Origin: Massilia solisilvae
Lineage (GTDB): Bacteria > Pseudomonadota > Gammaproteobacteria > Burkholderiales > Burkholderiaceae_D
Direction: 5' to 3'
Assembly: GCF_024753215.1 (NCBI RefSeq)
Contig: NZ_JANUGV010000001.1
Span: forward strand, 620,001-684,000
DNA length: 64,000 bases
The notes under the pieces were generated by a model. That model saw nothing but the letters and a program-made list of their open reading frames with translations. It did no database searches and was not told the DNA's origin. Positions 1 through 8,281 of the stretch are shown here, piece after piece; within the stretch, counting starts at the first letter, position 1; the number at the start of each line of letters is the position of its first letter. The position numbers and the translations under genes are program-made.

Positions 1-403
1 GTTCGGCCTGGGCGGTGGCCGACGCCAGCGCGGCCTCCGCCTTGCCCAGCGCGGCCTTGGCCGAGTTGACTTGCGCCTCGTACGGCTGCGGGTCGATCTG
101 GAACAGCGACTGGCCCTGCTTGACTTCGCTGCCCTCGGTAAACAGGCGCTTGAGCACCACGCCGTTCACGCGCGCGCGCACCTGGGCCACGCGGAACGCG
201 TCCACGCGCGCCGGCAGTTCAGTCTGCAGCGCGACCGGCTGGAACTTGGTGGTGATGACGCCGACTTCGGGCGCCGGCATCTTGCCGCCGGGGGCGCCGG
301 GCGCCGCTTCTTTCTGGCCGCAGGCCGACAGCAGGGTCAGCGCCGCCAGGGTGCTCACGGCAACCCGGGTCAGGGACAGGTGGGAGGAGTTTGCAGAACG
401 CAT
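1..403 (-). CDS. RND efflux periplasmic adaptor subunit (N-terminal part)
   Basis: The gene runs off the left edge, so only about 134 N-terminal residues are visible. It opens with a lipoprotein signal: a hydrophobic stretch followed by a lipobox LLSAC with Cys at residue 28. After a Gly/Pro-rich linker it shows the start of the AcrA/MexA membrane-fusion fold: a beta segment (residues about 45-65), the lipoyl-like half motif GVVLKRLFTEGSEVKQGQ, and IDPQPYEAQV leading into the alpha-hairpin. Proteins of this family bridge an inner-membrane RND pump and an outer-membrane channel to expel drugs, dyes or solvents. It is transcribed away from the TetR gene at 569, the usual arrangement for a repressor-controlled pump. 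The pump and channel genes would lie outside the window. Family call is firm; substrate unknown. Confidence 0.9.
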   Translation of the reverse strand, partial: MRSANSSHLSLTRVAVSTLAALTLLSACGQKEAAPGAPGGKMPAPEVGVITTKFQPVALQTELPARVDAFRVAQVRARVNGVVLKRLFTEGSEVKQGQSLFQIDPQPYEAQVNSAKAALGKAEAALASATAQAE

Positions 404-568
404 TCCTTGTGCTTCCTTCTCTTCTTTGTGGACATCAGCAACAAAACCACCCCGGCGGAACGATCCTTGCTCCGCTACGGCGTCGTCACTGGCTTTTACG
501 AAATTTTGGAGATACTATCACGGATGTATGTTTAATGTTTTCAACCCACCAAAAACCGCGGAGTAGGC
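404..568. promoter_or_regulatory. Divergent efflux/regulator control region
   Basis: This 165-bp gap between the adaptor and the TetR-family gene must hold both promoters. It is clearly more AT-rich than the flanks around 490-550. An imperfect inverted repeat, ATAC (512-515), 10 nt, GTAT (526-529), lies in it, and the right arm ATGTATGT (524-531) resembles the half-site known for AcrR. It is a candidate operator by position and resemblance only. Confidence 0.4.
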
Positions 569-1171
569 ATGGCCCGCAAGACCAAGGAAGAGGCGGCGGC
601 CACCCGTGACCGCATTTTGGATGCTGCAGAGCAGTTGTTTGCGGAACATGGCGTGTCGCGCACGACCTTGCAGCATATCGCAACGGCCGCCGGCGTGACG
701 CGCGGGGCCATATACTGGCACTTCGACGACAAAGTGGCCCTGTTCAACGCGATGCTGGAGCGCGTGATCATGCCGCTCGAGTCGGCTCTGGTCCAGCTGG
801 ACACCGAAGACCCGCTGCGCGATTTGCGCGAGTACATGCTGGCCGGCCTGCGCAAGACGGTGCAGGATGAGCGCGCCCGGCGCGTGTTCGAGATCGCGGC
901 GCTGAAGATGGAATTCGTCGGCGAGCTGGAGGCGGCGCGCGTTCGCCGGCACCAGTGCCTGCAGACGTGGATGGAGCGTTCGGAAGAGCGCATCAAGTGC
1001 GCGGCCGAGCGCGGCGAGTTGCGCGAGGGTGTGGTGCCGCGCGCCGTGGCGCTGACCATGTGGTCGCTGGCGGAGGGCTTGATCCGCAGCTGGCTGTTCG
1101 AGCAGGCGTTCGATTTGGTCGAGGTGGGCACGCAGGCGGTGGATGCGCAGATTAACGGCTTGCGGCGTTGA
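569..1171 (+). CDS. TetR/AcrR-family transcriptional repressor
   Basis: This 200-residue protein has the canonical TetR N-terminal helix-turn-helix: RDRILDAAEQLFAEHGVSR, then TLQHIATAAGVTRGAIYWHF at about residues 32-51, closest in style to AcrR/TtgR/MtrR. The C-terminal helical domain (about 80-200) would bind ligand and dimerise. It is divergent from the efflux adaptor at 1-403, so it most likely represses that pump and is released by the pump's substrates. Its start follows a GGAGTAGG ribosome binding site. Length is typical. The link to the pump is inferred from gene position; the ligand cannot be told from sequence. Confidence 0.9.
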   Translation: MARKTKEEAAATRDRILDAAEQLFAEHGVSRTTLQHIATAAGVTRGAIYWHFDDKVALFNAMLERVIMPLESALVQLDTEDPLRDLREYMLAGLRKTVQDERARRVFEIAALKMEFVGELEAARVRRHQCLQTWMERSEERIKCAAERGELREGVVPRAVALTMWSLAEGLIRSWLFEQAFDLVEVGTQAVDAQINGLRR

Positions 1172-1197
1172 GCTTCAGGCCTGCAGGCGTCAGCTGG

Positions 1198-1269
1198 ACG
1201 CGTGGGCAGGAAACCTGCCCACCCTACGCTGCTTAATGTAGGGTGGGCGGGTCCCCCGCCCACGCGTTC
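1198..1269. repeat. Dispersed palindromic repeat, family A, locus 1 (two units)
   Basis: Two inverted units, ACGCGTGGGCAGG-AAA-CCTGCCCACCC and its reverse complement, separated by about 10 nt. Each unit alone folds into a 9-10 bp hairpin. It fills the gap between the converging ends of the TetR gene and tal, where it could also act as a bidirectional terminator. Confidence 0.85.
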
Positions 1270-1271
1270 GA

Positions 1272-2201
1272 TCAGCGCATCGATTCGATCATCTGCTTGA
1301 GCTTGCCCGAGTCGGCGCAGAACGCGCGGATGCCTTCGGCCAGCTTTTCGGTGGCCATCGCGTCTTCGTTGAGCATGAAGCGGAAGGTCTTTTCGTCCAT
1401 GGCGATCTTTTCGATCGCCGCGCCCGCGTCCGGGCTCAGCTTGCGCTCGACCGCGCCGCTCGCATCGGCCAGCTTTTGCAGCAGGTCAGGCGAAATGGTC
1501 AGCAGGTCGCAGCCGGCCAGTTCCAGGATCTGCGAGGTGTTGCGGAAGCTCGCGCCCATCACTTCGGTCTTGTAGCCGAACTTGCGGTAGTACTGGTAGA
1601 TCCGCTTGACCGACTGCACGCCCGGGTCGTCCGCGCCCTGGTAGTCGATGCCGGTCGACTTCTTGTACCAGTCGTAGATGCGGCCGACGAACGGCGAGAT
1701 CAGCTGCACATTGGCCTGGGCACAGGCGATCGCCTGGCACAGCGAGAACAGCAGCGTCAGGTTGCAGCGGATGCCTTCGCGCTCCAGGATCTCGGCCGCG
1801 CGGATGCCTTCCCACGTCGATGCGATCTTGATCAGGACGCGCTTGCGGTCGATGCCCGCTTCTTCATACAGCGCGATCAGCTCGCGGCCCTTGGCGACCG
1901 TCGCTTCCGTATCGAAGGACAGGGCGGCGTCGATTTCGGTCGAGACCCGGCCCGGCACGTACTTGAGGATCTCGGTGCCGAACGCGATCAGCAGGCGGTC
2001 GATGATCTCGCCGGTCGAGGCTTTCGGGAAGTCGGCGATGGTTTTTTCGAGCAGCGGGCGGTACTCCGGCTTTTGCACGGCCTTCAGGATCAGCGACGGG
2101 TTGGTGGTCGCATCCTGCGGCGCATAGGCCTTGATCGACTGGAAGTCGCCAGTGTCGGCGACGACGGTGGTGTACTGCTTCAGTTGTTCGAGCTGGTTCA
2201 T
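1272..2201 (-). CDS. tal: Transaldolase
   Basis: Transaldolase moves a dihydroxyacetone unit between sugar phosphates in the non-oxidative pentose phosphate pathway (cytoplasm). The 309-residue protein is TalB-type in length and sequence. The Schiff-base lysine is Lys125 in [10 protein letters not shown], and Asp16 in VVADTGDF matches the conserved catalytic aspartate. The TNPSL segment (33-37) and the signature [18 protein letters not shown] are present. It is followed upstream by the fRMsr gene on the same strand (27-bp gap), but the two have no obvious functional link. It belongs with zwf, rpiA, edd and eda in this window's sugar-phosphate set. No HexR-like site was seen in front of it. 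Confidence 0.97.
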   Translation of the reverse strand: MNQLEQLKQYTTVVADTGDFQSIKAYAPQDATTNPSLILKAVQKPEYRPLLEKTIADFPKASTGEIIDRLLIAFGTEILKYVPGRVSTEIDAALSFDTEATVAKGRELIALYEEAGIDRKRVLIKIASTWEGIRAAEILEREGIRCNLTLLFSLCQAIACAQANVQLISPFVGRIYDWYKKSTGIDYQGADDPGVQSVKRIYQYYRKFGYKTEVMGASFRNTSQILELAGCDLLTISPDLLQKLADASGAVERKLSPDAGAAIEKIAMDEKTFRFMLNEDAMATEKLAEGIRAFCADSGKLKQMIESMR

Positions 2202-2228
2202 GTGCGTGGTCTGTTAGGGATGGTCGGA

Positions 2229-2726
2229 TCAGCAATCGGTCGCGTCGAGGAAGGCCTTCAGCATCGCTTCCAGGCCGGCGCGGTCTTCCTCGGTAAAGCG
2301 GTTCAGGGTCGGGCTGTCGATGTCGAACACACCGATCACCTTGCCGTTCTTGACCAGGGGGATCACGATCTCGGCGTTGGATGCGGAATCGCAGGCGATG
2401 TGGCCGGGGAAGGCATGCACGTCCGCCACGACGATGGTGCGCCGCTCGGCCGCCGCGGTGCCGCACACGCCGCGCCCGAACGGGATGCGGGCGCACGCCG
2501 GCTTGCCCTGGAACGGGCCGACCAGCAGGTCCTGCTCGCGGCCGTTCTTGCCCGGGACGGTCAGGTAGAAGCCGGCCCAGTTCAGGTCCGCCAGGGTGTC
2601 GTAGACGAGCGCGGAAAACTGCGAGGCGTTGGCGACCAGCGAGGTCTCACCTTCAAGGACGCTGGTGACCTGGCGTACCAGCAGGTCGTAATCGGGGCGG
2701 GTGCTGCGTTCTGGGGAGATGTGCAT
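2229..2726 (-). CDS. msrC: Free methionine-(R)-sulfoxide reductase, GAF domain
   Basis: This 165-residue protein is a single GAF domain of the fRMsr family, which reduces free methionine-R-sulfoxide using thioredoxin. The family core GPFQGKPACARIPFGRGVCG is present, with the expected three cysteines at residues 78, 88 and 112 (the last in IACDSASNAEIVIP). That cysteine set separates fRMsr from sensory GAF proteins. A fourth Cys ends the protein. Role: repair of oxidised methionine pools in the cytoplasm. It stands between tal and a transglutaminase-like gene, all on the minus strand with short gaps, but no shared regulation is visible. Confidence 0.92.
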   Translation of the reverse strand: MHISPERSTRPDYDLLVRQVTSVLEGETSLVANASQFSALVYDTLADLNWAGFYLTVPGKNGREQDLLVGPFQGKPACARIPFGRGVCGTAAAERRTIVVADVHAFPGHIACDSASNAEIVIPLVKNGKVIGVFDIDSPTLNRFTEEDRAGLEAMLKAFLDATDC

Positions 2727-2759
2727 GTTCGGATATCGGACGAGCGCTTGTAAAACACG

Positions 2760-3350
2760 CTATTTTACAGGCAGCTCCGCAAGCTCGACGTCCGGCAGAT
2801 TGGCGAGCACCTGGTCAAAGGTGTCGTAGCGCTCGAGAACCTCGACCACGACCGGAAGCGGCTCGGCCCAGATTTCGGGCAGGTCCCGTTCGTGCGGCTC
2901 GCTGATCGAAAAGGCGAGGGCCTCGCGCGGAGGCGTAAACCGGGCATCCACGCCGGGCTTGTTGCCGCGCGCGTCGAGCCGGTACCAGCCTTCATCCTTG
3001 AGGTAGACGGCATTCAGGCCATGCAGGCAGTACGGCGCGCCGCTGTCTCCCGTCGACAGGCGCTGGTAGCACAGGCCTGTCGGAACGCCGTTCGCCCTGA
3101 GCAAAGCCGCGAGCAAATGGCTTTTTGCATAGCAGTAGCCGGTCCGGAACCGCAACACATCGGACGCCTTGCAGGTCACGGGATTGCGTTTGAAATCGAC
3201 GCTGTGCTCGATCTCGTCCCGAACGAACTCGAAGCACGCGCGCACGAGGTCGGATTCAGAGCCGGCAGACGCCTTCAGGCGACGGGCAACCGACAGCACT
3301 TCCGGGTTGTCGAAGTCGATGTACCTGCTCGAGGAAAGGTAACGGCGCAT
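2760..3350 (-). CDS. Transglutaminase-like cysteine protease domain protein
   Basis: The 196-residue protein carries the transglutaminase/papain-like core found in many bacterial proteins of unknown substrate. The catalytic triad is visible: Cys73 in FRTGYCYAKSHLLAALLRA, His110 in CLHGLNAVYL, and Asp126 in WYRLDARGN. No signal peptide is seen, so it is probably cytoplasmic. Such proteins can act as peptidases, amidases or cross-linking enzymes. The family is certain, the substrate is not. It diverges from the aldo-keto reductase at 3441. Confidence 0.85.
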   Translation of the reverse strand: MRRYLSSSRYIDFDNPEVLSVARRLKASAGSESDLVRACFEFVRDEIEHSVDFKRNPVTCKASDVLRFRTGYCYAKSHLLAALLRANGVPTGLCYQRLSTGDSGAPYCLHGLNAVYLKDEGWYRLDARGNKPGVDARFTPPREALAFSISEPHERDLPEIWAEPLPVVVEVLERYDTFDQVLANLPDVELAELPVK

Positions 3351-3440
3351 GTGCTACGCTGGATGGTCAATAAAGCATCAACTTTATCACGCAGGCGTCG
3401 GCTTGGCGGGGCAGGCCACCCGATGAGTAAAGGAGCAGAT

Positions 3441-4274
3441 ATGCGTACCACGAAACTTCCCGCAGGCGTGGAGGTGCCGGTGCTAGGCATCGGCACCTGG
3501 CGCATGGGCGAGCAGCCCGAAAGGCGCCGCCACGAGCTTGAAGCCCTGGTCTGCGCACTCGACAACGGGATGAGCCTGATCGATACCGCCGAGATGTACG
3601 GCGACGGCGCCGCCGAGGAGCTGGTTGGGGAGGCGCTCGCAGGACGCCGGCGGCAAGCGTTCATCGTCAGCAAGGTGCTTCCGCACCATGCCTCGGCCAA
3701 GGGGACGATCGCGGCATGCGAAGCGAGCCTCAAGCGCATGGCGACCGACTACATCGACCTGTACCTGCTGCATTGGCGCGGGGGCGTGCCTTTGGCCGAG
3801 ACCGTCGATGCGCTGGAGCGCCTGGCCAGCGACGGCAAGATCCGCTACTGGGGCGTGAGCAATTTCGATACCGGCGACATGGAGGAACTGCTTGCCTTGC
3901 CGGGCGGGCGCAAGGTCCAGACCAACCAGGTGCTCTACAACCTGATGCGGCGCGGGATCGAGTTCGACCTGCTGCCGTGGAGCAGGCAGCACGCGATGCC
4001 GGTGATGGCGTATTCTCCGCTGGAGCAAGGCGTGCTGTTGGGCCAGGCAGAGGTGCTGCGGCTCGCGGACGAATATTCGACCACGCCGGCCCAGATCGCC
4101 CTTGCCTGGGTTTTGCGCGACGAACAGGTGATCGCGATACCGAAGGCCGGCACGCCGCGCCACGTCAGGCAGGCGCGCGCGGCGCTCGACCTGCGCCTGT
4201 CCCCGATCGACCTGCAAGCGCTTGACCGGGCGTTTCCGCCGCCGCGCCGCAAGGTGCCGCTGGAAATGATCTAG
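3441..4274 (+). CDS. Aldo/keto reductase
   Basis: A 277-residue NADPH-dependent oxidoreductase of the AKR superfamily. The catalytic tetrad is in place: Asp48 and Tyr53 (LIDTAEMYGDG), Lys78 (IVSKVLP) and His111 (YLLHWRG). The C-terminal cofactor loop includes IAIPKAGTPRHVRQ. Members reduce aldehydes and ketones; the exact substrate is not predictable. ATG at 3441 is chosen because AGGAG (3431-3435) stands 5 nt upstream; ATG 3423 is in frame but lacks such a site. It converges on hexR with a 42-bp gap. Confidence 0.92.
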   Translation: MRTTKLPAGVEVPVLGIGTWRMGEQPERRRHELEALVCALDNGMSLIDTAEMYGDGAAEELVGEALAGRRRQAFIVSKVLPHHASAKGTIAACEASLKRMATDYIDLYLLHWRGGVPLAETVDALERLASDGKIRYWGVSNFDTGDMEELLALPGGRKVQTNQVLYNLMRRGIEFDLLPWSRQHAMPVMAYSPLEQGVLLGQAEVLRLADEYSTTPAQIALAWVLRDEQVIAIPKAGTPRHVRQARAALDLRLSPIDLQALDRAFPPPRRKVPLEMI

Positions 4275-4316
4275 CCGCCGGCTCAGGACTGCACCCGCGC
4301 ATGCAGAGGTGGCGGG

Positions 4317-5171
4317 CTATCCGATGAAGGAATCGAACTGCATGTCGAATTCCTGCAGCGCCTTCTGGGCGTTCTGCATCTTCTTGCGAAATTCCGGGCC
4401 GCGCTGCAGGGCCAGGCCCACGGCCAGCACGTCGATCACGACCAGGTAAGCAAGGCGCGCCGAGATCGGCGTGTAGGGGTCGATCGCAAACACGAGGTCG
4501 ATCGGGATGAGTACCGTGGCCATGTCCGCCAGCGGCGTGCCCGAGGGCGCCAGCACGATCACGTCCGCGCCCGCGCGGCGCGCCAGCTTGGCCGAGCGCA
4601 CCAGCGCCGGGTTGTTGCCGCGCTGCGAAATCGCCACCACCGCGTCGCCCTCGTGCACCAGCGCCGCGGCGATCGAGTGGATCGCGGGGTCGGTGTAGGC
4701 CACCGTCGGCACGCCCGAGCGGAAGAACTTGTGCTGCGCATCGGCCGCGACAAAGCCCGAGGTGCCCTGGCCGTAGAACTCGATCTTGTTGGCGCGCGAA
4801 AGGATGTCGAGCGCTTTCTGGATGGTCTCGGGGTTCAGGTTGTTGCGCAGGTCGAGCAGGGTGTTGATCGAACGGCTGCAGATCTTGTTGACGAGATCGG
4901 AGGCCAGGTCGTCCTGCGCCGGCTGGTCGGTGGCGCCGGGCAGCGCGAGCGCGAGCCCCTGCGCCAGCTTGAGTTTGAACTCGTGCCAGCCTTCGTAGCC
5001 GAGGGTGCGGCAAAAGCGCACCACGGTCGGCTCGGACACCTGTGCGCTCTTGGCCAGCGCGGTGATGTTCTGGCTGACGGTGGCCGCTGGATTGTCCAGC
5101 ACCGCCAGCGCCACCTTGCGTTCGGAGCGCGACAGCGAGTCGAGCTGGGTGCGGATTGAATCGAGCAGCAC
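4317..5171 (-). CDS. hexR: HexR-type RpiR-family transcriptional regulator
   Basis: This 284-residue protein has the RpiR layout: an N-terminal HTH_6 domain (about 1-77, with LAKSAQVSEPTVVRFCRTLGY) and a C-terminal SIS sugar-isomerase domain (about 125-255) that binds phosphosugars. In Pseudomonas and Shewanella, HexR binds 2-keto-3-deoxy-6-phosphogluconate and controls zwf, edd, eda and related genes. Here it lies 16 bp downstream of zwf on the same strand, so zwf-hexR is an operon. Four matching palindromes in front of zwf, pgi and edd are its likely operators, which would also make it autoregulated. Assignment as HexR rather than another RpiR protein rests on that context and on sequence style. 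Confidence 0.92.
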   Translation of the reverse strand: MLLDSIRTQLDSLSRSERKVALAVLDNPAATVSQNITALAKSAQVSEPTVVRFCRTLGYEGWHEFKLKLAQGLALALPGATDQPAQDDLASDLVNKICSRSINTLLDLRNNLNPETIQKALDILSRANKIEFYGQGTSGFVAADAQHKFFRSGVPTVAYTDPAIHSIAAALVHEGDAVVAISQRGNNPALVRSAKLARRAGADVIVLAPSGTPLADMATVLIPIDLVFAIDPYTPISARLAYLVVIDVLAVGLALQRGPEFRKKMQNAQKALQEFDMQFDSFIG

Positions 5172-5187
5172 GATCTGTTCCTCGCCC

Positions 5188-6657
5188 TTAGTCTTCCGGC
5201 AGCGCTTCTTCGCGCCACTGCAGCCCGTCGCGCCCGATCAGTGCCGACGACGCGGCCGGACCCCAGGTGCCGGAGGCATAGGGCAGGGGCGAATTGTCGT
5301 CCTGTTCCCAGTGGTTGAGGATCGGCTCGACCCATTCCCATGCCGCTTCCAGTTCGTCGCCGCGCATGAACAGCGTGAGCTGGCCGCGCAGCACGTCCAG
5401 CAGCAGGCGCTCGTAGGCTTCCATGCGCGGGGCCTTGAACTGCTCGCGGAAGTCCAGCTCGAGCTCGGCCTGCTTCAGGCGCATGCTGTCGCCCGGCGTC
5501 TTGGCCATCAGGTTCAGCGACAGGCCTTCGTCCGGCTGCAGGCGAATCACCAGGCTGTTGGGCTGGAAGGTGGACGTGGGCTGGTGGAAGATCGAATGCG
5601 GGATCTGCTTGAAGCGCACCACGATCTCTGCCAGGCGGTCGGCCATGCGCTTGCCGGTGCGCAGGTAGAACGGCACGCCGGCCCAGCGCCAGGTGTCGAT
5701 TTCGGCCTTGAGGGCGACGAAGGTCTCGGTCCTGGAATGCTTGGGCGCGTCCGGCTCCTCGCGGTAGCCCGGCACCGGCTTGCCATCGACGTAGCCGGCG
5801 CGGTACTGGCCGCGCACGATGTTCTGCGCCAGCGTGGTCGGGGTGAAGCGCTTGAGCGAGCGCAGCACCTGCAGCTTGGAGTCGCGCACCGCGTCCGGCG
5901 AGATCGAGGTCGGCGGCTCCATGGCGACGATACACAGCAGCTGCAGCAGGTGGTTCTGCAGCATGTCGCGCAGCGCGCCCGAGGTGTCGTAGTAGCCCAG
6001 GCGGTTGCCCACGCCGATCTTCTCGGCGATGGTGATCTGCACGTCGCTGATCCATTCGCGGCGCCACAGCGGCTCGAACAGGATGTTCCCGAAGCGCAGG
6101 GCCAACAGGTTCTGCACCGTTTCCTTGCCCAGATAGTGGTCGATCCGGTAGATCTGTTGCTCGGCAAAGACCTTGCCCACTTCGGCGTTGATGCGCTTGG
6201 CCGACGCGAGGTCGCGCCCGAGCGGCTTTTCCAGCACCACGCGCGAGTTCGGCGTGGCCAGCCCGGTCGCCTTCAGGTTGTCGCAGATCTGGGCGAACAG
6301 CGAGGGCGGGGTTGCCAGGTAGTACACGCGCGTGATCGCCGGGTCGCGGCGCAGCGCCTCAACCAGGGCGCCATAGCTGGCTACGTCGGTCGCGTTCACC
6401 GACACGTACACCAGGCGCTGCAGGAAGCGCTCCCAGTGCTCGTCGGTCGGGGTTTCCTTGATGTGCGGCTTCGAGCTCGTTTCCACCGTTTGCAGGAACT
6501 GCTCCTGCGACCATTCGGCGCGGCCCACGCAGATGATGCGGGCCGTCTCCGGCAGGTCCTTGCAGTAGTCGCGCGCGTACATCGCGGGCAGCAGCTTGCG
6601 CATTGCAAGGTCGCCGCTGCCGCCGAACAGAACGAGGTCGAAATCGTTGAGAGCCAT
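5188..6657 (-). CDS. zwf: Glucose-6-phosphate 1-dehydrogenase
   Basis: Oxidises glucose-6-phosphate to 6-phosphogluconolactone with NAD(P)+, the entry to both the Entner-Doudoroff and pentose phosphate routes. From ATG 6657 it is 489 residues, the usual length. Landmarks: a nucleotide-binding loop GGSGDLA (12-18; the commoner form is GASGDLA), the coenzyme motif EKPLG (143-147) and the active-site signature RIDHYLGKE (171-179). Earlier in-frame starts (ATG 6690, TTG 6726) are possible, but MALNDFDLVLFGG is where homology begins, and the promoter at 6698-6726 leaves a short leader before 6657. First gene of zwf-hexR. No pgl gene accompanies it. Confidence 0.96.
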   Translation of the reverse strand: MALNDFDLVLFGGSGDLAMRKLLPAMYARDYCKDLPETARIICVGRAEWSQEQFLQTVETSSKPHIKETPTDEHWERFLQRLVYVSVNATDVASYGALVEALRRDPAITRVYYLATPPSLFAQICDNLKATGLATPNSRVVLEKPLGRDLASAKRINAEVGKVFAEQQIYRIDHYLGKETVQNLLALRFGNILFEPLWRREWISDVQITIAEKIGVGNRLGYYDTSGALRDMLQNHLLQLLCIVAMEPPTSISPDAVRDSKLQVLRSLKRFTPTTLAQNIVRGQYRAGYVDGKPVPGYREEPDAPKHSRTETFVALKAEIDTWRWAGVPFYLRTGKRMADRLAEIVVRFKQIPHSIFHQPTSTFQPNSLVIRLQPDEGLSLNLMAKTPGDSMRLKQAELELDFREQFKAPRMEAYERLLLDVLRGQLTLFMRGDELEAAWEWVEPILNHWEQDDNSPLPYASGTWGPAASSALIGRDGLQWREEALPED

Positions 6658-6690
6658 GGGTAGTCGATCGCAAAGTGGGAGTGGTCGCAT

Positions 6691-6740
6691 GGATGTAAAT
6701 TTACTACGCAAATGTGGAGTTTGCAAGAAAATTTACTACG
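6691..6740 (-). promoter_or_regulatory. zwf-hexR promoter with two HexR-like operators
   Basis: Reading the minus strand, TTGCAA (6726-6721), 17 nt, TAAATT (6703-6698) makes a good sigma-70 promoter with a start near 6691. Two 18-bp sites match the palindrome TGTAGTAAATTTACTACA: 6691-6708 (14/18) covers the -10, and 6723-6740 (13/18) abuts and overlaps the -35. Binding there would block RNA polymerase. Identity with HexR operators is inferred from the gene set and motif. Confidence 0.75.
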
Positions 6741-6803
6741 GCGGGCGCGAGCCTGAATGGCTATGGTGCCATATTGATTTGCCAGAGGTCGCGCGAAGCG
6801 CGA

Positions 6804-7076
6804 TCAAGGCCACTGTTGGGACGTGTGAAGCACGCGGACGATCCGGATTGCACCGCCGGAAAGCGTGTAGATCAGCAAGTAGTGGCGCGCGACAACGTGT
6901 TCGTGTGTCCCTGCCATGCGCCCAGCGCGCCCGATGTGAGGAAAAGTTGAAACCAGTGTTGCGGCTCTCGCAATCTCATGATCGAACGCGATCGCGGCGC
7001 TGTGGTTGTTTGCGGCAATAAATTGAAAGATGGCGCGTCGGTCCCCCTTCGCCTCCGGTGACCAGATGACGCGCAC
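6804..7076 (-). CDS. ParE/RelE-type toxin of a type II toxin-antitoxin module
   Basis: A 90-residue protein with the ParE/RelE fold signature: start MRVIWSPEAKGDRRAIFQFIA, a central helix with DHEIARAATLVSTFPHIGRAGR, and the C-terminal strand pair HYLLIYTLSGGAIRIVRVLHTSQQWP. ParE-like toxins poison gyrase; RelE-like ones cut mRNA. The IGRxGR and VLHxxQxWP patterns fit the ParE side better. It starts 2 nt after the end of the antitoxin gene at 7079, the standard translationally linked order (antitoxin first). The module lies inside the sugar-catabolism cluster, between zwf and the pgi operon. Confidence 0.9.
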   Translation of the reverse strand: MRVIWSPEAKGDRRAIFQFIAANNHSAAIAFDHEIARAATLVSTFPHIGRAGRMAGTHEHVVARHYLLIYTLSGGAIRIVRVLHTSQQWP

Positions 7077-7078
7077 GA

Positions 7079-7363
7079 TTATCGGGTGCCACCCTGTCTT
7101 CGTTCCATCTCGTCGCGTAGAGCCTTAAATTCAGCTTCCACTTCTTCGCCGGGAATACCTTCACCTGCCGCGAGCGAGTCCAGTCCGGCCTGTACTTGCC
7201 GCTGAAACCACGCGTTATATTCAGGATCACTGTCGCTTTCGACGAAATCCCGAACCAGGTGTGGCAGCAGTTCCTCGGCGCTGCAGTGTCGCTCGCGCGC
7301 GAGCGCGACGAATTGCTGCTTGAGCTTTTCGTCGATTTCAAAAGTGATGGTAGTAATAGCCAT
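7079..7363 (-). CDS. Antitoxin of the ParE-type module
   Basis: A 94-residue acidic protein paired with the toxin at 6804-7076. The N-terminal part (MAITTITFEIDEKLKQQFVALARERHC) has the beta-strand/helix pattern of a ribbon-helix-helix DNA-binding antitoxin. The rest is helical and charged (VESDSDPEYNAWFQRQV..., GEEVEAEFKALRDEMERR), as expected for the toxin-wrapping tail. It would bind its own promoter and neutralise the toxin. The family name cannot be fixed from sequence alone. The promoter should lie in 7364-7540. Confidence 0.85.
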   Translation of the reverse strand: MAITTITFEIDEKLKQQFVALARERHCSAEELLPHLVRDFVESDSDPEYNAWFQRQVQAGLDSLAAGEGIPGEEVEAEFKALRDEMERRQGGTR

Positions 7364-7540
7364 GTCGGTCCCAAATGATCGGGCCAGTGTAGCACCGCCA
7401 GCGCGGCGCCCACAGCGCGCGACATTGAGCCAGGCCGTGCATATGTCCGAAACAATCCATTACAAACTCATCAATTCTCCATCGTCGCGTCCGGTATAGT
7501 TGGCGCGCCTGATCTACCAACATTCTCGAAGGGAATTCCG

Positions 7541-8278
7541 ATGAGGTATGCCGCGCTGCTCGCACTGTTGCTTGCCAATGCCGCCTGGGCGAACGGGCTG
7601 GACGATCTGCGCTCCGGGCTGTCGACCTTGCAGGGGCAGGGAACGCTGCGCGGCACGTTCGAAGCGAAGCAGTCCGAGCGCGACCTCGACGGCAAGAAGC
7701 CGCCGCAAAGCGCGCACGCCTCGGCCCAAGTGGAAGAGGATGCGGGCACCCTGCAGATACGATGGGACCGCGCCACGCTCAAGCGCGCCGCCGACGAGGC
7801 CAGCCCGCCAAACGGCGCCAGGCGCAACGAAGCGCTGTCCACGCTGGTCGGCACATCGTCCGCGCTGCGTATCGCCAACCTGGTCAATTACGCGCCTGCC
7901 TTCGTGCGCGCGCTCGACGGCGCGCAGTTCAAGTCGGAGCGGGCCGATACCTACCAGGGCAAGCCGGTGCGGCTGCTGGAGCTGTCGCTGGTGGAGCGCG
8001 GCCCGGACGAAGAGCAGATCAAGATGAAGGAGAGCACCCACATCGCGCAGGTCTGGCTGGGCGCGGACAACGTGCCGCTGGCGGCCACCATCACCCACAA
8101 GCGCCGCGCCAAGGTGATGGTGTTCCTGTCGTTCGAGCAGCAGGCCAGGGAGGACTTCGTGTTCAGCGTGGTGGCCAACCGCCTGGTGGTGCTCAAGCGC
8201 GACGAGCAGGGCACGGCGAAAGGCTTCGGCAACGATACGCAGTATCACAACACCTACAGTTTCGCGCCGAAGGCGTGA
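7541..8278 (+). CDS. Secreted protein of unknown function, possible LolA-like fold
   Basis: A 245-residue protein with a cleavable signal peptide (MRYAALLALLLANAAWANG, cut after AWA). The mature part is rich in beta-strand patterns, with phrases such as GTLRGTFEAKQSE, KPVRLLELSLVERG and AQVWLGADNVPLAATITHK that recall the lipoprotein-carrier/outer-membrane sorting fold, but no diagnostic motif is present. It is a periplasmic protein of unknown role. The ribosome binding site is GAAGGGAA. TATAGT at 7495-7500 could be its -10. It converges on the SMP-30 gene with a 3-bp gap. Confidence 0.8.
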   Translation: MRYAALLALLLANAAWANGLDDLRSGLSTLQGQGTLRGTFEAKQSERDLDGKKPPQSAHASAQVEEDAGTLQIRWDRATLKRAADEASPPNGARRNEALSTLVGTSSALRIANLVNYAPAFVRALDGAQFKSERADTYQGKPVRLLELSLVERGPDEEQIKMKESTHIAQVWLGADNVPLAATITHKRRAKVMVFLSFEQQAREDFVFSVVANRLVVLKRDEQGTAKGFGNDTQYHNTYSFAPKA

Positions 8279-8281
8279 CCA

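Noticed and set aside
3423-3443. ATG 3423 as start of the aldo/keto reductase
   Set aside because: ATG 3441 has the AGGAG site at good spacing and begins where the family sequence begins.
6804-7363. The toxin-antitoxin pair as evidence of a prophage or genomic island
   Set aside because: No integrase, phage structural gene, attachment-like direct repeat or change in base composition was seen around it.
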